Shown: positions 9,067-19,882 of the stretch, piece by piece | How positions within the stretch are numbered: the stretch's first letter is position 1 | How the letters are laid out: each line of letters opens with the position of its first letter | Assembly (NCBI RefSeq): GCF_024198255.1 | Contig: NZ_JAJVKW010000020.1 | Coordinates: 110,942 to 174,941 of the forward strand | DNA from: Myxococcus guangdongensis | GTDB lineage: Bacteria; Myxococcota; Myxococcia; Myxococcales; Myxococcaceae | Direction of reading: 5' to 3' | DNA length: 64,000 nt | Notes under the pieces: generated by a model | Databases searched by the model: none | What the model was told of the DNA's origin: nothing | What the model saw: the letters and a program-made list of their open reading frames with translations, nothing else | Program-made: the position numbers and the translations under genes

Positions 9067-9960
9067 ATGGTCTCGGCCATCTTCAATCCGGCCCGCTGGA
9101 AGCCCGTCGAGGGCCCCAAGTTCAAGGACATCACCTTCCACCGCGCGGTGGACCAGGGCACCGTCCGCATCGCGTTCAACCGCCCCGAGGTGCGCAACGC
9201 CTTCCGCCCCCGCACCGTCGACGAGCTGTCCCGCGCCCTCGAAGCCACCCGCTTCATGACCGACGTCGGCTGCGTCCTCATCACCGGCAACGGCCCGTCC
9301 CCCAAGGACGGTGGCTGGGCGTTCTGCTCCGGCGGTGACCAGCGCATCCGCGGCAAGGACGGCTACAAGTACGAAGGCGAAGAGGGCGAGTCCGACCCCG
9401 CCCGCCTCGGCCGCCTCCACATCCTCGAGGTCCAACGGCAGATCCGCTTCCTCCCCAAGGCCGTCATCGCCGTCGTCCCCGGCTGGGCCGTCGGCGGCGG
9501 ACACAGCCTCCATGTCGTCTGCGACATGACCATCGCCAGCCAGGAACACGCCGTCTTCAAGCAGACCGACGCGGACGTCGCCAGCTTCGACGGTGGTTAC
9601 GGCTCCGCGCTGCTCGCGCGCCAGATCGGCCAGAAGCGCGCCCGGGAGATCTTCTTCGTCGGAGCCAACTACTCCGCCCAGGAGGCCTTCCAGATGGGCA
9701 TGGTCAACGCCGTGGTCCCCCACGAGAAGCTGGAGGACTTCGCGCTCGAGTGGGCCGCGGAGATCAACACCAAGAGCCCCACCGCCATCAAGATGCTCAA
9801 GTACGCCTTCAACCTGCCCGATGACGGCATGGTCGGCCAACAGCTCTTCGCCGGCGAGGCCACCCGCCTGGCCTACGGCACCGACGAAGCCCAGGAGGGC
9901 CGCGACGCCTTCGTCCAGAAGCGCAAGCGCGACTTCAAGCGCTTCCCCTGGTCCTACTGA
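9067..9960 (+). CDS. menB: 1,4-dihydroxy-2-naphthoyl-CoA synthase
   Basis: A 297-residue crotonase-fold enzyme that cyclises o-succinylbenzoyl-CoA to 1,4-dihydroxy-2-naphthoyl-CoA in menaquinone synthesis. MenB-specific features are AFCSGGDQRIRG, the disordered Lys/Tyr loop after it (DGYKYEG), the oxyanion segment PGWAVGGGHSLH and the active-site block TDADVASFDGGYGS. The C-terminus RKRDFKRFPWSY is also typical. It is not next to other men genes in this window, although separated men genes are common. Confidence 0.95.
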   Translation: MVSAIFNPARWKPVEGPKFKDITFHRAVDQGTVRIAFNRPEVRNAFRPRTVDELSRALEATRFMTDVGCVLITGNGPSPKDGGWAFCSGGDQRIRGKDGYKYEGEEGESDPARLGRLHILEVQRQIRFLPKAVIAVVPGWAVGGGHSLHVVCDMTIASQEHAVFKQTDADVASFDGGYGSALLARQIGQKRAREIFFVGANYSAQEAFQMGMVNAVVPHEKLEDFALEWAAEINTKSPTAIKMLKYAFNLPDDGMVGQQLFAGEATRLAYGTDEAQEGRDAFVQKRKRDFKRFPWSY

Positions 9961-10019
9961 AGCCCCGCGTCCCGACCCGCTTCGGTGTCTCCCGGAGCGG
10001 GTCGCGACACTTCCACGCC

Positions 10020-10430
10020 CTACGCGTCGATGACCACCGAGTCGGCGGAGCGCTTCGAGGGACCGTGGAACACGGCCTCGATGTTGTTGCCATCCGGGTC
10101 CAGCATGAACGCCGCGTAGTAGCCCGGGTGGTACGGCCGCTCACCCGGCGCGCCGTTGTCCTTCCCGCCCGCGGCGAGCGCCGCCTCGTGGATGCGGTGC
10201 ACCGTCTCGCGGTCCTTCGCCTGGAAGGCCAGGTGGATGCTGGAGGTCTTCGTCGTGCCCGGATCCACCGGCGACACGAACAGCTCGTCCGCGAAGAAGT
10301 GCCCCGGTCCGTGCGCGCCGATGGGGATGCCCAGCACACCCAGGATGGCCTGATAGAACCGCCGGCTGGCCTCCAAATCCCGGGTGCGCAGGTGCACGTG
10401 GTCGATCATCCGGCCGCGATGGAATTCCAT
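10020..10430 (-). CDS. VOC (glyoxalase/dioxygenase superfamily) protein
   Basis: A 136-residue single-module vicinal-oxygen-chelate protein. It opens with IDHVHLRTRDLEAS and closes with MLDPDGNNIEAVFHG, the two beta-alpha-beta-beta-beta halves of this fold. Metal ligands may be the His of DHVHL, the His of SIHLAF and the Glu of NIEAVF. The family includes glyoxalase I, fosfomycin-resistance proteins and ring-cleaving dioxygenases; the substrate cannot be told. GGAGA five bases or so before the ATG supports the start. It is divergent from the gene at 10495. Confidence 0.88.
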   Translation of the reverse strand: MEFHRGRMIDHVHLRTRDLEASRRFYQAILGVLGIPIGAHGPGHFFADELFVSPVDPGTTKTSSIHLAFQAKDRETVHRIHEAALAAGGKDNGAPGERPYHPGYYAAFMLDPDGNNIEAVFHGPSKRSADSVVIDA

Positions 10431-10494
10431 GGTTGCTCTCCGCCGATTTGTGCACCCCTAATGGGGCACGCGTGTGAGGAGGCGCGAGGCTGCC

Positions 10495-11445
10495 ATGAAA
10501 CCCCACTTCCTGACGTTCTTCTGTGAGCTGGCACCGGGTCCGCTCGGCGAACTGTTCGACACTGAAGGCGTCCTCGAGGACCTGCGCGAGATGCGCGCGG
10601 GCGTGAGCCTGGGGCTCGTGGACCTGACGGGCGAGCGCGCCCAGGTCGTCCGCCGCCTCAACCGCGAGGGCATCCCCGTCACCGCGTGGCTCCTGCTCCC
10701 TCCCGAGCAGGGCTACTGGTTCCACGCCGGCAACATCGTGCAGGCCCGCGCGCGCTACGAGGCCTTCCGCACCTGGTCCGCCCAACATGACCTGAAGTGG
10801 TCGAGCGTGGGCCTGGACATCGAGCCCGACATCGAGGAGCTGCGCCGCTGGGCGCGCGCGCCCCTGCGCAGCCTCCCGGGCCTGCTGTCGCGACTGCTCC
10901 TGCGAGGCGGCCGCTCGCGCGACGCCAAGACGGGCTACCGCGCGCTCGTCGAGCGCATCCGCGCGGATGGCCACAAGGTGGACACGTACCAGTTCCCCTT
11001 CATCGTCGACGAGCGCCAGGCGCGCTCCTCCGTCCTGCGCCGCGTGGCGGGCATGCTCGACGTGCCCACGGACCGCGAGGTGCTGATGCTCTACACCAGC
11101 TTCGTGCGCCCCCAGGGGCCGGCGCTGCTGTGGAGCTACGCGCCCGGCTCCACCTCCATCGCCGTGGGCAGCACGGGCGGCGGCGTGGAGCTGCCGGGGC
11201 TGCTCGCGTCGCCCCCGCTGGATTGGACGGAGCTGTCGAGAGACTTGCGCCTGGCGGTGCGGTGGACGCATGACCTGCACGTGTTCAGCCTGGAGGGCTG
11301 CGTGAAGCAGGGCTTCCTGCCCCGGCTGCGCGACTTCAACTGGGATGCGCCCGTGGAGCCGCCCTGGGTGGACTCCCGGCGCGTGGACGCCATGCGCCGG
11401 GCCGCTCGGAGCGTGCTCGGCGTGTCGGGCCGCCTGCTGCGCTGA
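10495..11445 (+). CDS. Conserved protein of unknown function, probable TIM-barrel
   Basis: About 316 residues with no signal peptide. I do not recognise a named family. Regularly spaced strand motifs suggest a TIM-barrel: VSLGLVDL, IPVTAWLLL, WSSVGLDIEPD and VDTYQFPF. The Asp/Glu/Asp cluster in VGLDIEPD sits where glycosidase-like barrels keep acidic catalytic residues, so a hydrolase role is possible but unproven. The start was moved to the Met preceded by GCGAGG. It stands between the VOC gene and the large hydrolase gene. Confidence 0.7.
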   Translation: MKPHFLTFFCELAPGPLGELFDTEGVLEDLREMRAGVSLGLVDLTGERAQVVRRLNREGIPVTAWLLLPPEQGYWFHAGNIVQARARYEAFRTWSAQHDLKWSSVGLDIEPDIEELRRWARAPLRSLPGLLSRLLLRGGRSRDAKTGYRALVERIRADGHKVDTYQFPFIVDERQARSSVLRRVAGMLDVPTDREVLMLYTSFVRPQGPALLWSYAPGSTSIAVGSTGGGVELPGLLASPPLDWTELSRDLRLAVRWTHDLHVFSLEGCVKQGFLPRLRDFNWDAPVEPPWVDSRRVDAMRRAARSVLGVSGRLLR

Positions 11446-11597
11446 AGCGAGCAGGGCAGCGCACATCTGGCGGGAGGGAAGGCGCCTCGCGTCAATGTGA
11501 TGCTTTGGACGGGAAGGGTTGACGCTCGGGGCGCACGGCAGTGTCATGCGCCCCGACTCTCCGAGCTGAATCCCCGCCTGCTCGGAATGGGAACGCC

Positions 11598-14500
11598 ATG
11601 ACCGACTCCTGTCTGACGTCGAAGCTCCTCGGCGCGCTCGTGCTCTCCACGAGCCTGCTCACGGCCGCCCCCGCCGTGGCCGCCGCGCCCGTCAACTCCA
11701 CCTCCGTGCCGAATGGAGGCTTCGAGACCGCGGGCGGCGCCTCGTCCGTGCCCGCCTTCTGGACAGCCCGGGGCGCGGGCAAGGTGTCCACGAGCAGCAC
11801 GCGCAAGGCGGAGGGCTCGCGTGGCCTGCTCATCGAGAGCCCGCAAGGCGGAGGAGAGACCACCGTCGAGTCCGGCGAGCTGCGGCTCCAGGTGGGCCAG
11901 CTCTACCGGCTGAGCGCGTGGGTGCGCACCCAGGACGTCCAGGCGGACCCGCTCGCGCGCTATCCCACGCCCCACGGCGCGTGCGTCTCGATGAAGAGCT
12001 TCCCATTCACCAACTGCACGCCCGCGACCAGCGCGGACGCGGGGGGCCGCGCCTCGGTCGTCTTCTTCGCCACCCAGGCCACGGACCGCGTGCAGCTCCA
12101 CCTGGGCCGCAACGGCAAGGCCACCGGCTCCGTCTGGTACGACGACGTGCGCGTCGAGCCCGTGGAGGACATCAACGCGTACGTGCCCCTGGAGTCCGTG
12201 CGCTGGGCGGGCAAGGGCTTCCGCTACGACGACGGCGGGTGGATCTACGTCCACATCGAGGGCGACCCGTACGAGCGCGGCCACCAGTTCGGTGAGCTCG
12301 TGCCGCAGGAGATCGTCCGCTACATGGAGAAGCTCGGCGTCCAGAAGGACAAGGCCGACCCGGCGAAGGGCTGGAGCCACCAGCGGCTGCTCGCGGACTC
12401 GCTCTTCCTGCGCAAGTTCGACCCCGAGTACCTGGAGGAGATGAAGGGCATCGCCGACGGCGCGAACAAGGCCGGGGCCAAGTTCAAGGATCGCTCGCTG
12501 GACCTGCTCGACATCGTCACGCTCAACACCGCCGTGGACGCGGGCCAGCTCGAGGAGGCCAACCGCGCCACGTCCACCTCGCTGTCCGGCCGCACCTTCC
12601 TCAAGGCCGACGACGAGGCCGAGCGCGGAGGGAAGGGGGACCACTGCTCGTCCTTCGTCGCCACCAAGTCCGCCACCAAGGATGGCCGCGCCATCATGGG
12701 GCAGATCTTCATGTGGAACGGCTACACCGGCGTCCACTGGGACGTGGTGCTGGACGTGCAGCCCACGCGCGGCCATCGCTTCGTGATGCAGACCTTCCCG
12801 GGCGGCATCCACAGCGGCGCGGACTGGTTCATCAACGCCGCGGGCATCGTCATCGGCGAGACGACGGTGGGCCAGACGCCGTTCGACCCGAACGGCACGC
12901 CGCAGAGCAACCGCATCCGCAAGGCCGCGCAGTACGCGTCCTCCATCGACGACGTCGCGCGCATCATGAAGGACCAGAACAACGGCCTGTACACCAACGA
13001 CTGGACGCTCGCGGACACGAAGACGGATGAGGGCGCGTGCCTGTTGCTCGGCACGAAGAAGACGCGGCTGTGGCGCACCGGCAGCAAGGGCAACACGGCC
13101 GACACGCCGGGCAACCTCAAGGACTTCATCTGGGCGAACAACAACAACCGCGATCTGGACGTCCGCAAGGAGTCCGTCTCCAACCCGGACAACGCCCCCG
13201 CGGACCTGGCCTTCAACACGTGGAACCGCGACATCGCCTTCTGGGAGTACTACCAGCAGCACGGCAAGAAGGGCTTCGACCTGGACTCGGCCATCCGCAT
13301 GCTGGCCTCCAGCCCCATCAACCGGCCCCACGCGTGTGATGGCAAGGTCACCACGTCCGAGATGGCCGAGAAGATGATGTTCCTGGCCCACTACGGGAAG
13401 ACGACGCTGCGCGAGAAGATGATCGGCAGCCGCTTCATGCCGGACCTGCCCGGCGCCACGCCGCACCTGTCCCTGGGCTACACGACGTTCAGCCCCCTCT
13501 ACGTCTCCGCCAAGCTCAAGCAGGCCCAGAAGACGTGGAAGGCGCCCGAGGAGCCGCAGGCCCTCAAGCGTGACTACTCCCGCGTGAAGGACGCGGTCGG
13601 CTTCGACGACAAGCTCCTGTGGTCCAACACGCTCTTCCCCGCGACGGACGGGGAGAACTGGCTGGTGAGTGGCACGGCCGCGTACTGGAAGCTGCTCAAG
13701 GACGTCTCCGGGCAGGAGGGCAAGCAGGACAAGGCGTTCGAGACGCAGCGGGACGTGCTCGCGGACCTCAATGACCGCTTCCTCTTCACCACCTCGCGTG
13801 AGGCGGACGTCGCGCCGGCCTCCGCGAAGACGGAGTACGGGCGCTATGGCACGTACCTGGTGCCGCGCATCAAGGGCACCTTCGCGCTGCACCAGCTCCG
13901 GCTGCTCGTGGGCAACGAGGGCTTCTCCAAGGTGATGAACGCCGTGCACGCGAAGTACGCGAACAAGGACATCACCAGCGCGGACTTCAAGCGCCTCGCG
14001 CAGGAGGCGTCGGGCAAGGACGTGGGCGCCTTCGTCGGCCAGTGGCTGGAGCGCACGGGGCTGCCCCAGCCGCGCTTCAAGGCCAGCGCGGCGCAGGTGA
14101 AGGACGGCTACGAGGTGACGCTGAAGGTGGAGCAGCCGGGCCCCAAGCCCTGGCACTTCGTCACCCTGGTGGAGGTGCGGACCGCGAAGGGCTCCACGCT
14201 GGAGCGCATCGAGGTGAAGGCCGCCGCGAACGAGACCTTCGTGCTGAAGACGGCGGAGGCGCCGGTGCGCGTGGTGTTCAACGCGGGCAACGACGTACCT
14301 GTGGTGCGCGAGCGCTTCCAGGTGCTGGGCAACCAGACGGACGCGTGGGAGCGGCTGCTGCTGGTGCACGGCACCGCGCGCCAGACGGAGTCCATGCGCA
14401 CGCTGGCGCTGGGCTACCGCGAGGTGCTCGCGGATGTGTTCACCGAGCGGCTGGTCCCCATCGCACCGGACGCGGAGGTGACGGACGCGCAGCTCGCGGA

Positions 14501-14915
14501 GCGGGACCTGGTCCTCTTCGGCGGCGCGGAGGACAACGCGCTGATGGCCCGGCTGGCGTCCGAGAAGAAGCTGCCCGTGGAGCTGGGCCGCCGCTTCTTC
14601 CGCTGGCAGGGGAAGACGTATGGACGCCCGGATGACGGCATCGCGATGGCGCTGCCCAACCCGTGGAACCCGAAGCGCGCGATGTACCTCTACGTCGCGA
14701 ACAGCGGGCTCCAGCTGTGGCAGATGACGCGGACCTATCAGCGCAACCTCCAGGGCTGGGCCGTGTTCCGGGGCGGGGACGTGGCCTCGAAGGGCTTCCA
14801 TGACCTGGATGCCTTGTCCCAGGACGTCGCGGTGACGCCGGCTCCGGCCGCGCCCGCGACACCGGCACCCGCGACTCCCGCGCCCGTGCCGGCCCCGGTG
14901 ATGGGTCAGCGTTGA
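11598..14915 (+). CDS. Secreted C45/phospholipase B-like Ntn hydrolase with M1-peptidase-like C-terminal region
   Basis: About 1105 residues with a signal peptide (LGALVLSTSLLTAAPAVA). Residues about 35-200 form a carbohydrate-binding-like beta sandwich. Residues about 215-600 resemble the C45/phospholipase B-like Ntn-hydrolase group: HIEGDPYERGHQFG near the start and the likely nucleophile Cys350 in DHCSSFVA, which is followed by GRAIMGQIF and TFPGGIHSG. Residues about 740-900 match the non-catalytic C-terminal part of M1 aminopeptidases (GTFALHQLRLLVG, GAFVGQWLERTGLPQP) without HExxH. The end is an Ala/Pro tail. Amide or ester hydrolysis outside the cytoplasm is likely; the substrate is unknown. 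Confidence 0.8.
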   Translation: MTDSCLTSKLLGALVLSTSLLTAAPAVAAAPVNSTSVPNGGFETAGGASSVPAFWTARGAGKVSTSSTRKAEGSRGLLIESPQGGGETTVESGELRLQVGQLYRLSAWVRTQDVQADPLARYPTPHGACVSMKSFPFTNCTPATSADAGGRASVVFFATQATDRVQLHLGRNGKATGSVWYDDVRVEPVEDINAYVPLESVRWAGKGFRYDDGGWIYVHIEGDPYERGHQFGELVPQEIVRYMEKLGVQKDKADPAKGWSHQRLLADSLFLRKFDPEYLEEMKGIADGANKAGAKFKDRSLDLLDIVTLNTAVDAGQLEEANRATSTSLSGRTFLKADDEAERGGKGDHCSSFVATKSATKDGRAIMGQIFMWNGYTGVHWDVVLDVQPTRGHRFVMQTFPGGIHSGADWFINAAGIVIGETTVGQTPFDPNGTPQSNRIRKAAQYASSIDDVARIMKDQNNGLYTNDWTLADTKTDEGACLLLGTKKTRLWRTGSKGNTADTPGNLKDFIWANNNNRDLDVRKESVSNPDNAPADLAFNTWNRDIAFWEYYQQHGKKGFDLDSAIRMLASSPINRPHACDGKVTTSEMAEKMMFLAHYGKTTLREKMIGSRFMPDLPGATPHLSLGYTTFSPLYVSAKLKQAQKTWKAPEEPQALKRDYSRVKDAVGFDDKLLWSNTLFPATDGENWLVSGTAAYWKLLKDVSGQEGKQDKAFETQRDVLADLNDRFLFTTSREADVAPASAKTEYGRYGTYLVPRIKGTFALHQLRLLVGNEGFSKVMNAVHAKYANKDITSADFKRLAQEASGKDVGAFVGQWLERTGLPQPRFKASAAQVKDGYEVTLKVEQPGPKPWHFVTLVEVRTAKGSTLERIEVKAAANETFVLKTAEAPVRVVFNAGNDVPVVRERFQVLGNQTDAWERLLLVHGTARQTESMRTLALGYREVLADVFTERLVPIAPDAEVTDAQLAERDLVLFGGAEDNALMARLASEKKLPVELGRRFFRWQGKTYGRPDDGIAMALPNPWNPKRAMYLYVANSGLQLWQMTRTYQRNLQGWAVFRGGDVASKGFHDLDALSQDVAVTPAPAAPATPAPATPAPVPAPVMGQR

Positions 14916-14931
14916 ATCGCCGACCGCGCGG

Positions 14932-14952
14932 CGAGCCCTGGTGAGGGGCTCG
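14932..14952 (+). terminator. Weak hairpin after the Ntn hydrolase gene
   Basis: A 7-bp stem (CGAGCCC / GGGCTCG) with a seven-base loop lies 17 bases after the stop codon. There is no clear T tract, so termination here is only a possibility. Confidence 0.3.
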
Positions 14953-15350
14953 TCGTCGTGGCGGACGCTTCAAGAAACGTCTCGGCGTGAGGGGCAGGGG
15001 GGCCTCTTGCCCTCGTGGCGGACCGTGAGGCGATCCCGGCGAAGGGGACTTCCTGGAGGGTCTCCCTGGACGCCATGGATGGGTGAGGGGCTCATGCCGA
15101 TGACGTCACGGTGAGTCTCCTTTCCGCTGCACTGACCGAGGGCGGGCGCTCACGCTCGGAGCGACCTTTGGGGGGCTCGCGGGGCCGCTCCGACGGAGCC
15201 CTTCGTGACAGTCAGGGAAGCGTGGAATGACCCGGACGGCACGACCCGAGGAATAGGGTGGCCGCCCGTGTGTTTTTCCCGCCTGCCTGGATGGACGCCG
15301 GCCCTTCGGGTCCGGCAGATTCCGGCGTCCCCCAATTCTCTCGGAGCCTC
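14953..15350. other. Intergenic region, about 400 bases, no gene seen
   Basis: Between the Ntn hydrolase and the M13 peptidase. Frames are short and lack ribosome sites on either strand. It presumably holds the promoter of the peptidase gene, but I could not pick out a convincing -35/-10 or -24/-12 pair. Confidence 0.4.
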
Positions 15351-17552
15351 ATGAGCCCCAAGAAGTTCATTGCCCACCGAGCCTGGGCCACCAGCGCCCT
15401 CGGCACTCTCCTTTTGACTGGCTGCGCCAGCGCGCCCCAGCCCGCGCCCACCGCCGAGACGCCTCCGGCCGTCGAGGCCGCGCCCACCACCCCCGAGGCG
15501 CCCGCCGCTCCGGCCGAGGCTCCCGTCGCCGAGGCTCCCGCTCCGGTGGCCGAGGCGCCCGCCGCGCCCGTCGTCGAGGAGGTGTCCGAGGAGGCCGTGC
15601 GCCGGCTGGGCGTGGAGCTGAAGAACCTGGACCGCGCCGTCCGCCCGCAGGACGACTTCTACCAGTTCGTCAACGGCACCTGGCTGAAGACCACGCCCAT
15701 CCCCGCGGACCGCGCTCGCTACGGCACGTTCATCGAGCTGGCGGACAAGTCCGAGCTGGCGATGCGCGCGATCATCGAGGAGTCCGCCGCCGCGAAGGCT
15801 CGCCCCTCCGGCTCCACGCCGCAGAAGGTGGGTGACCTCTACAACAGCTTCATGGACACCGCGCGCATCGAGAAGCTGGGCATCAAGCCCGTCGCCTCGG
15901 AGCTCGCGCGCGTCAAGGCGCTGAAGAGCAAGGCGGGCTTGCCAGAGCTCTTCGCGGAGATGCAGCGCAACGGCCTGCAGACGCCGTTCGTGATGTACGT
16001 GGGGCAGGATCAGAAGCAGGCCACGCGCTACATCGCGCAGGTCAGCCAGAGCGGCCTGGGTCTGCCGGACCGCGACTACTACACGAAGACGGAGCAGCGC
16101 TTCGTCGACATCCGCGCCGCGTACCTGACGTACATCGAGAAGCTGCTCACGCTGGCGGGTGAGAAGGACGCGAAGAAGGCGGCCGAGGACATCTTCGCGC
16201 TCGAGGCGAAGCTGGCCGAGAAGAGCTGGGACCGGGTGAAGAACCGGGACCGCGAGGCCACGTACAACCTGAAGACGGTCAAGGAGCTGGACGCGCTGAC
16301 GCCCGGGTTCTCGTGGGCGCGCTTCCTGAAGGCCACTGGCGCGCAGAAGTCGCCGGGTGTCATCGTCCGTCAGCCCGACTTCCTCCAGGCGCTGGCGCAG
16401 ACGGTGGAGGCCACGCCGCTGCCCGTGCTCAAGCAGTACCTGAGCTACAAGGTGCTGTCCGGCCGCGCGCCGATGCTGTCGTCGGCCTTCGAGCAGGCGT
16501 CGTTCGAGTTCTACGGCAAGACGCTGCAGGGCCTGCAGGAGAACCGCCCGCGTTGGAAGCGCGCGGTGACGGCGGTGGAGGGCTCGCTGGGCGAGGCCGT
16601 GGGCCAGCTCTACGTGGAGCGGCACTTCTCGCCGTCGTCCAAGCAGCGCATGCAGGAGCTGGTGTCGAACCTGCGCGAGGCGTTCCGTCAGGGCATCGAC
16701 GGGCTGGACTGGATGAGCGCCGAGACGAAGGCGCAGGCCCAGGCGAAGCTGTCGAAGTTCAACGTGAAGATCGGCTACCCGGACAAGTGGCGTGACTACT
16801 CGCGCCTGAAGATCGTCCCTGGCGAGCTGGTGGCGAACGTGCGCCGCAGCGAGGTGTTCGACCACGCGTTCATGGTGAGCAAGCTGGGCAAGCCCATCGA
16901 CCGTCAGGAGTGGGGCATGACGCCGCAGACGGTGAATGCCTACTACAGCTCCACGATGAACGAGATCGTCTTCCCGGCCGCGATCCTGCAGCCGCCGTTC
17001 TTCAACCCGGACGCGGACGACGCGACGAACTACGGCGCCATCGGCGCCGTGATTGGCCACGAGTTCAGCCACGGCTTCGACGACCAGGGCAGCCGCTCGG
17101 ATGGTGACGGCAACCTGCGCAACTGGTGGACGGAGCAGGACCAGGCGGGCTTCAAGCAGCGCACGGCGGTGCTGGTGGAGCAGTACTCGGGCTTCAGCCC
17201 GCTGGAGGCCATGAAGGTCAACGGTGAGCTGACGCTGGGCGAGAACATCGGCGACCTGAGCGGGCTCGCGGTGGCGTACAAGGCCTACACGCTGTCGTTG
17301 CAGGGCAAGGACGCGCCCGCCATCGCCGGCTTCACGGGCCCGCAGCGCTTCTTCCTCGGCTGGGGGCAGATCTGGCGTGGGCTGTACCGCGACGATGCGA
17401 TGCGCCAGATGCTGTTGACGGACCCCCACTCGCCGCCGCAGTACCGCGTCAACGGCGTGGTGCGGAACATGTCGGAGTTCTACGAGGCGTTCGGCGTGAA
17501 GGAAGGCGACGCCGCGTACCTCGCTCCCGAGAAGCGCGTGAAGATCTGGTAG
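15351..17552 (+). CDS. pepO: M13-family zinc metallopeptidase lipoprotein (PepO/neprilysin-like)
   Basis: About 733 residues. The signal LGTLLLTGC is a lipoprotein lipobox, followed by an Ala/Pro/Glu-rich spacer of about 75 residues that would hold the enzyme off the membrane. The M13 domain begins at DDFYQFVNGTWL. Zinc-site residues are His570-Glu571-x-x-His574 (HEFSH) and Glu631 in ENIGD; the substrate-binding NAYY motif is upstream. The C-terminal CxxW of the family is replaced by KVKIW without Cys. It should cleave oligopeptides in the periplasm or at the surface. Confidence 0.94.
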   Translation: MSPKKFIAHRAWATSALGTLLLTGCASAPQPAPTAETPPAVEAAPTTPEAPAAPAEAPVAEAPAPVAEAPAAPVVEEVSEEAVRRLGVELKNLDRAVRPQDDFYQFVNGTWLKTTPIPADRARYGTFIELADKSELAMRAIIEESAAAKARPSGSTPQKVGDLYNSFMDTARIEKLGIKPVASELARVKALKSKAGLPELFAEMQRNGLQTPFVMYVGQDQKQATRYIAQVSQSGLGLPDRDYYTKTEQRFVDIRAAYLTYIEKLLTLAGEKDAKKAAEDIFALEAKLAEKSWDRVKNRDREATYNLKTVKELDALTPGFSWARFLKATGAQKSPGVIVRQPDFLQALAQTVEATPLPVLKQYLSYKVLSGRAPMLSSAFEQASFEFYGKTLQGLQENRPRWKRAVTAVEGSLGEAVGQLYVERHFSPSSKQRMQELVSNLREAFRQGIDGLDWMSAETKAQAQAKLSKFNVKIGYPDKWRDYSRLKIVPGELVANVRRSEVFDHAFMVSKLGKPIDRQEWGMTPQTVNAYYSSTMNEIVFPAAILQPPFFNPDADDATNYGAIGAVIGHEFSHGFDDQGSRSDGDGNLRNWWTEQDQAGFKQRTAVLVEQYSGFSPLEAMKVNGELTLGENIGDLSGLAVAYKAYTLSLQGKDAPAIAGFTGPQRFFLGWGQIWRGLYRDDAMRQMLLTDPHSPPQYRVNGVVRNMSEFYEAFGVKEGDAAYLAPEKRVKIW

Positions 17553-17678
17553 TGCGTGCCCATGCCCCACGGTCCGACCTGGACGGTGGGGCGTGGACGT
17601 GAGGGCGTGCCGGGGTCGGGTGGACAGGGGCTCGCGGATGTTTAGGCTGGGGAACTCCCGTCCCCGAGGTCTCGCTCC

Positions 17679-17891
17679 GTGAGCCCCATCCTGCTTCGGC
17701 TCGTCTGTGGTCTGCTGTTCTCCGCGCTGGTGCTGGGCACGGTGGTGCACCCACCGGAGAACCTCACCCAAGGGCTGGGCATGTTGCTGCCCGCCAGCAT
17801 GCTGCTGGGCGTGGCCCTCAAGGGCCCCCGGCGCAACCTCATCCCCAAGAAGAAGGCCGCGCCGGTGTCACCCTCGCTGCCGGACGTCTGA
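17679..17891 (+). CDS. Small two-helix membrane protein (70 aa)
   Basis: A short frame with a GTG start encodes two hydrophobic helices (LVCGLLFSALVLGTVV and LGMLLPASMLLGVAL) and a basic C-terminal tail (GPRRNLIPKKK). I do not recognise the family. A realistic membrane-protein profile makes it more likely than a chance frame, but the ribosome site is weak. It converges on the fumarase gene, 33 bases away. Confidence 0.5.
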   Translation: MSPILLRLVCGLLFSALVLGTVVHPPENLTQGLGMLLPASMLLGVALKGPRRNLIPKKKAAPVSPSLPDV

Positions 17892-17924
17892 CGTTGCAGC
17901 CGCCAGACGTCGGCGCGAGGTGAC

Positions 17925-19559
<1,635 letters not shown>

Positions 19560-19610
19560 CTCACGGCCTTTTCGAGGAGTCTCCGGCGCCGAGGAGTAGC
19601 CCCCCGTGGC

Positions 19611-19784
19611 TCAGTCGTCCAGGGGTTCGAAGGAGGACTTCGGAGACATGCAATCCGGGCACATCCAGTCGTCCGGGAGGTCTTCGAAGGCCGTCCCCGG
19701 GGCGATGCCGGTGTCGGGGTCGCCCAGAGCGGGATCATAGATGTGCTCACACGTGACGCAGCGGTAGCGCTTGGCCTTGGACAT
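19611..19784 (-). CDS. Rubredoxin (57 aa)
   Basis: A 57-residue rubredoxin, a small one-electron carrier with a single Fe bound by four Cys. The ligands are Cys9, Cys12, Cys42 and Cys45, in RCVTCEHIYDP and DDWMCPDCMSP. The aromatic and Asp residues between (DPDTGIAPGTAFEDLPDDW) fit the family exactly. It lies 51 bases upstream of the fumarase start on the same strand, so the two may share a transcript. Confidence 0.93.
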   Translation of the reverse strand: MSKAKRYRCVTCEHIYDPALGDPDTGIAPGTAFEDLPDDWMCPDCMSPKSSFEPLDD

Positions 19785-19882
19785 GGAGTGAGGATAGCGC
19801 GGCCTGGGAGGGGAGGGGGCCCGACGGTCGTCTGGTGGTCAGCTTGCCCGGCTGACAACTCGCGGAGGGCCCAGGTTGTGCG

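Noticed and set aside
8588..9259. Taking the frame from 8588 through to 9259 as one gene
   Set aside because: The last third is Pro/Ser/Arg-rich and overlaps menB; a one-base frameshift gives a sensible end at 9026.
11544..14801. Long antisense frame opposite the Ntn hydrolase gene
   Set aside because: His/Leu/Arg-rich shadow caused by high third-position GC; no ribosome site, no recognisable domain, and the plus-strand gene is clear.
15150..17771. Long antisense frame opposite the M13 peptidase
   Set aside because: Same codon-bias artefact; the plus strand has a complete HExxH/ENIGD peptidase.
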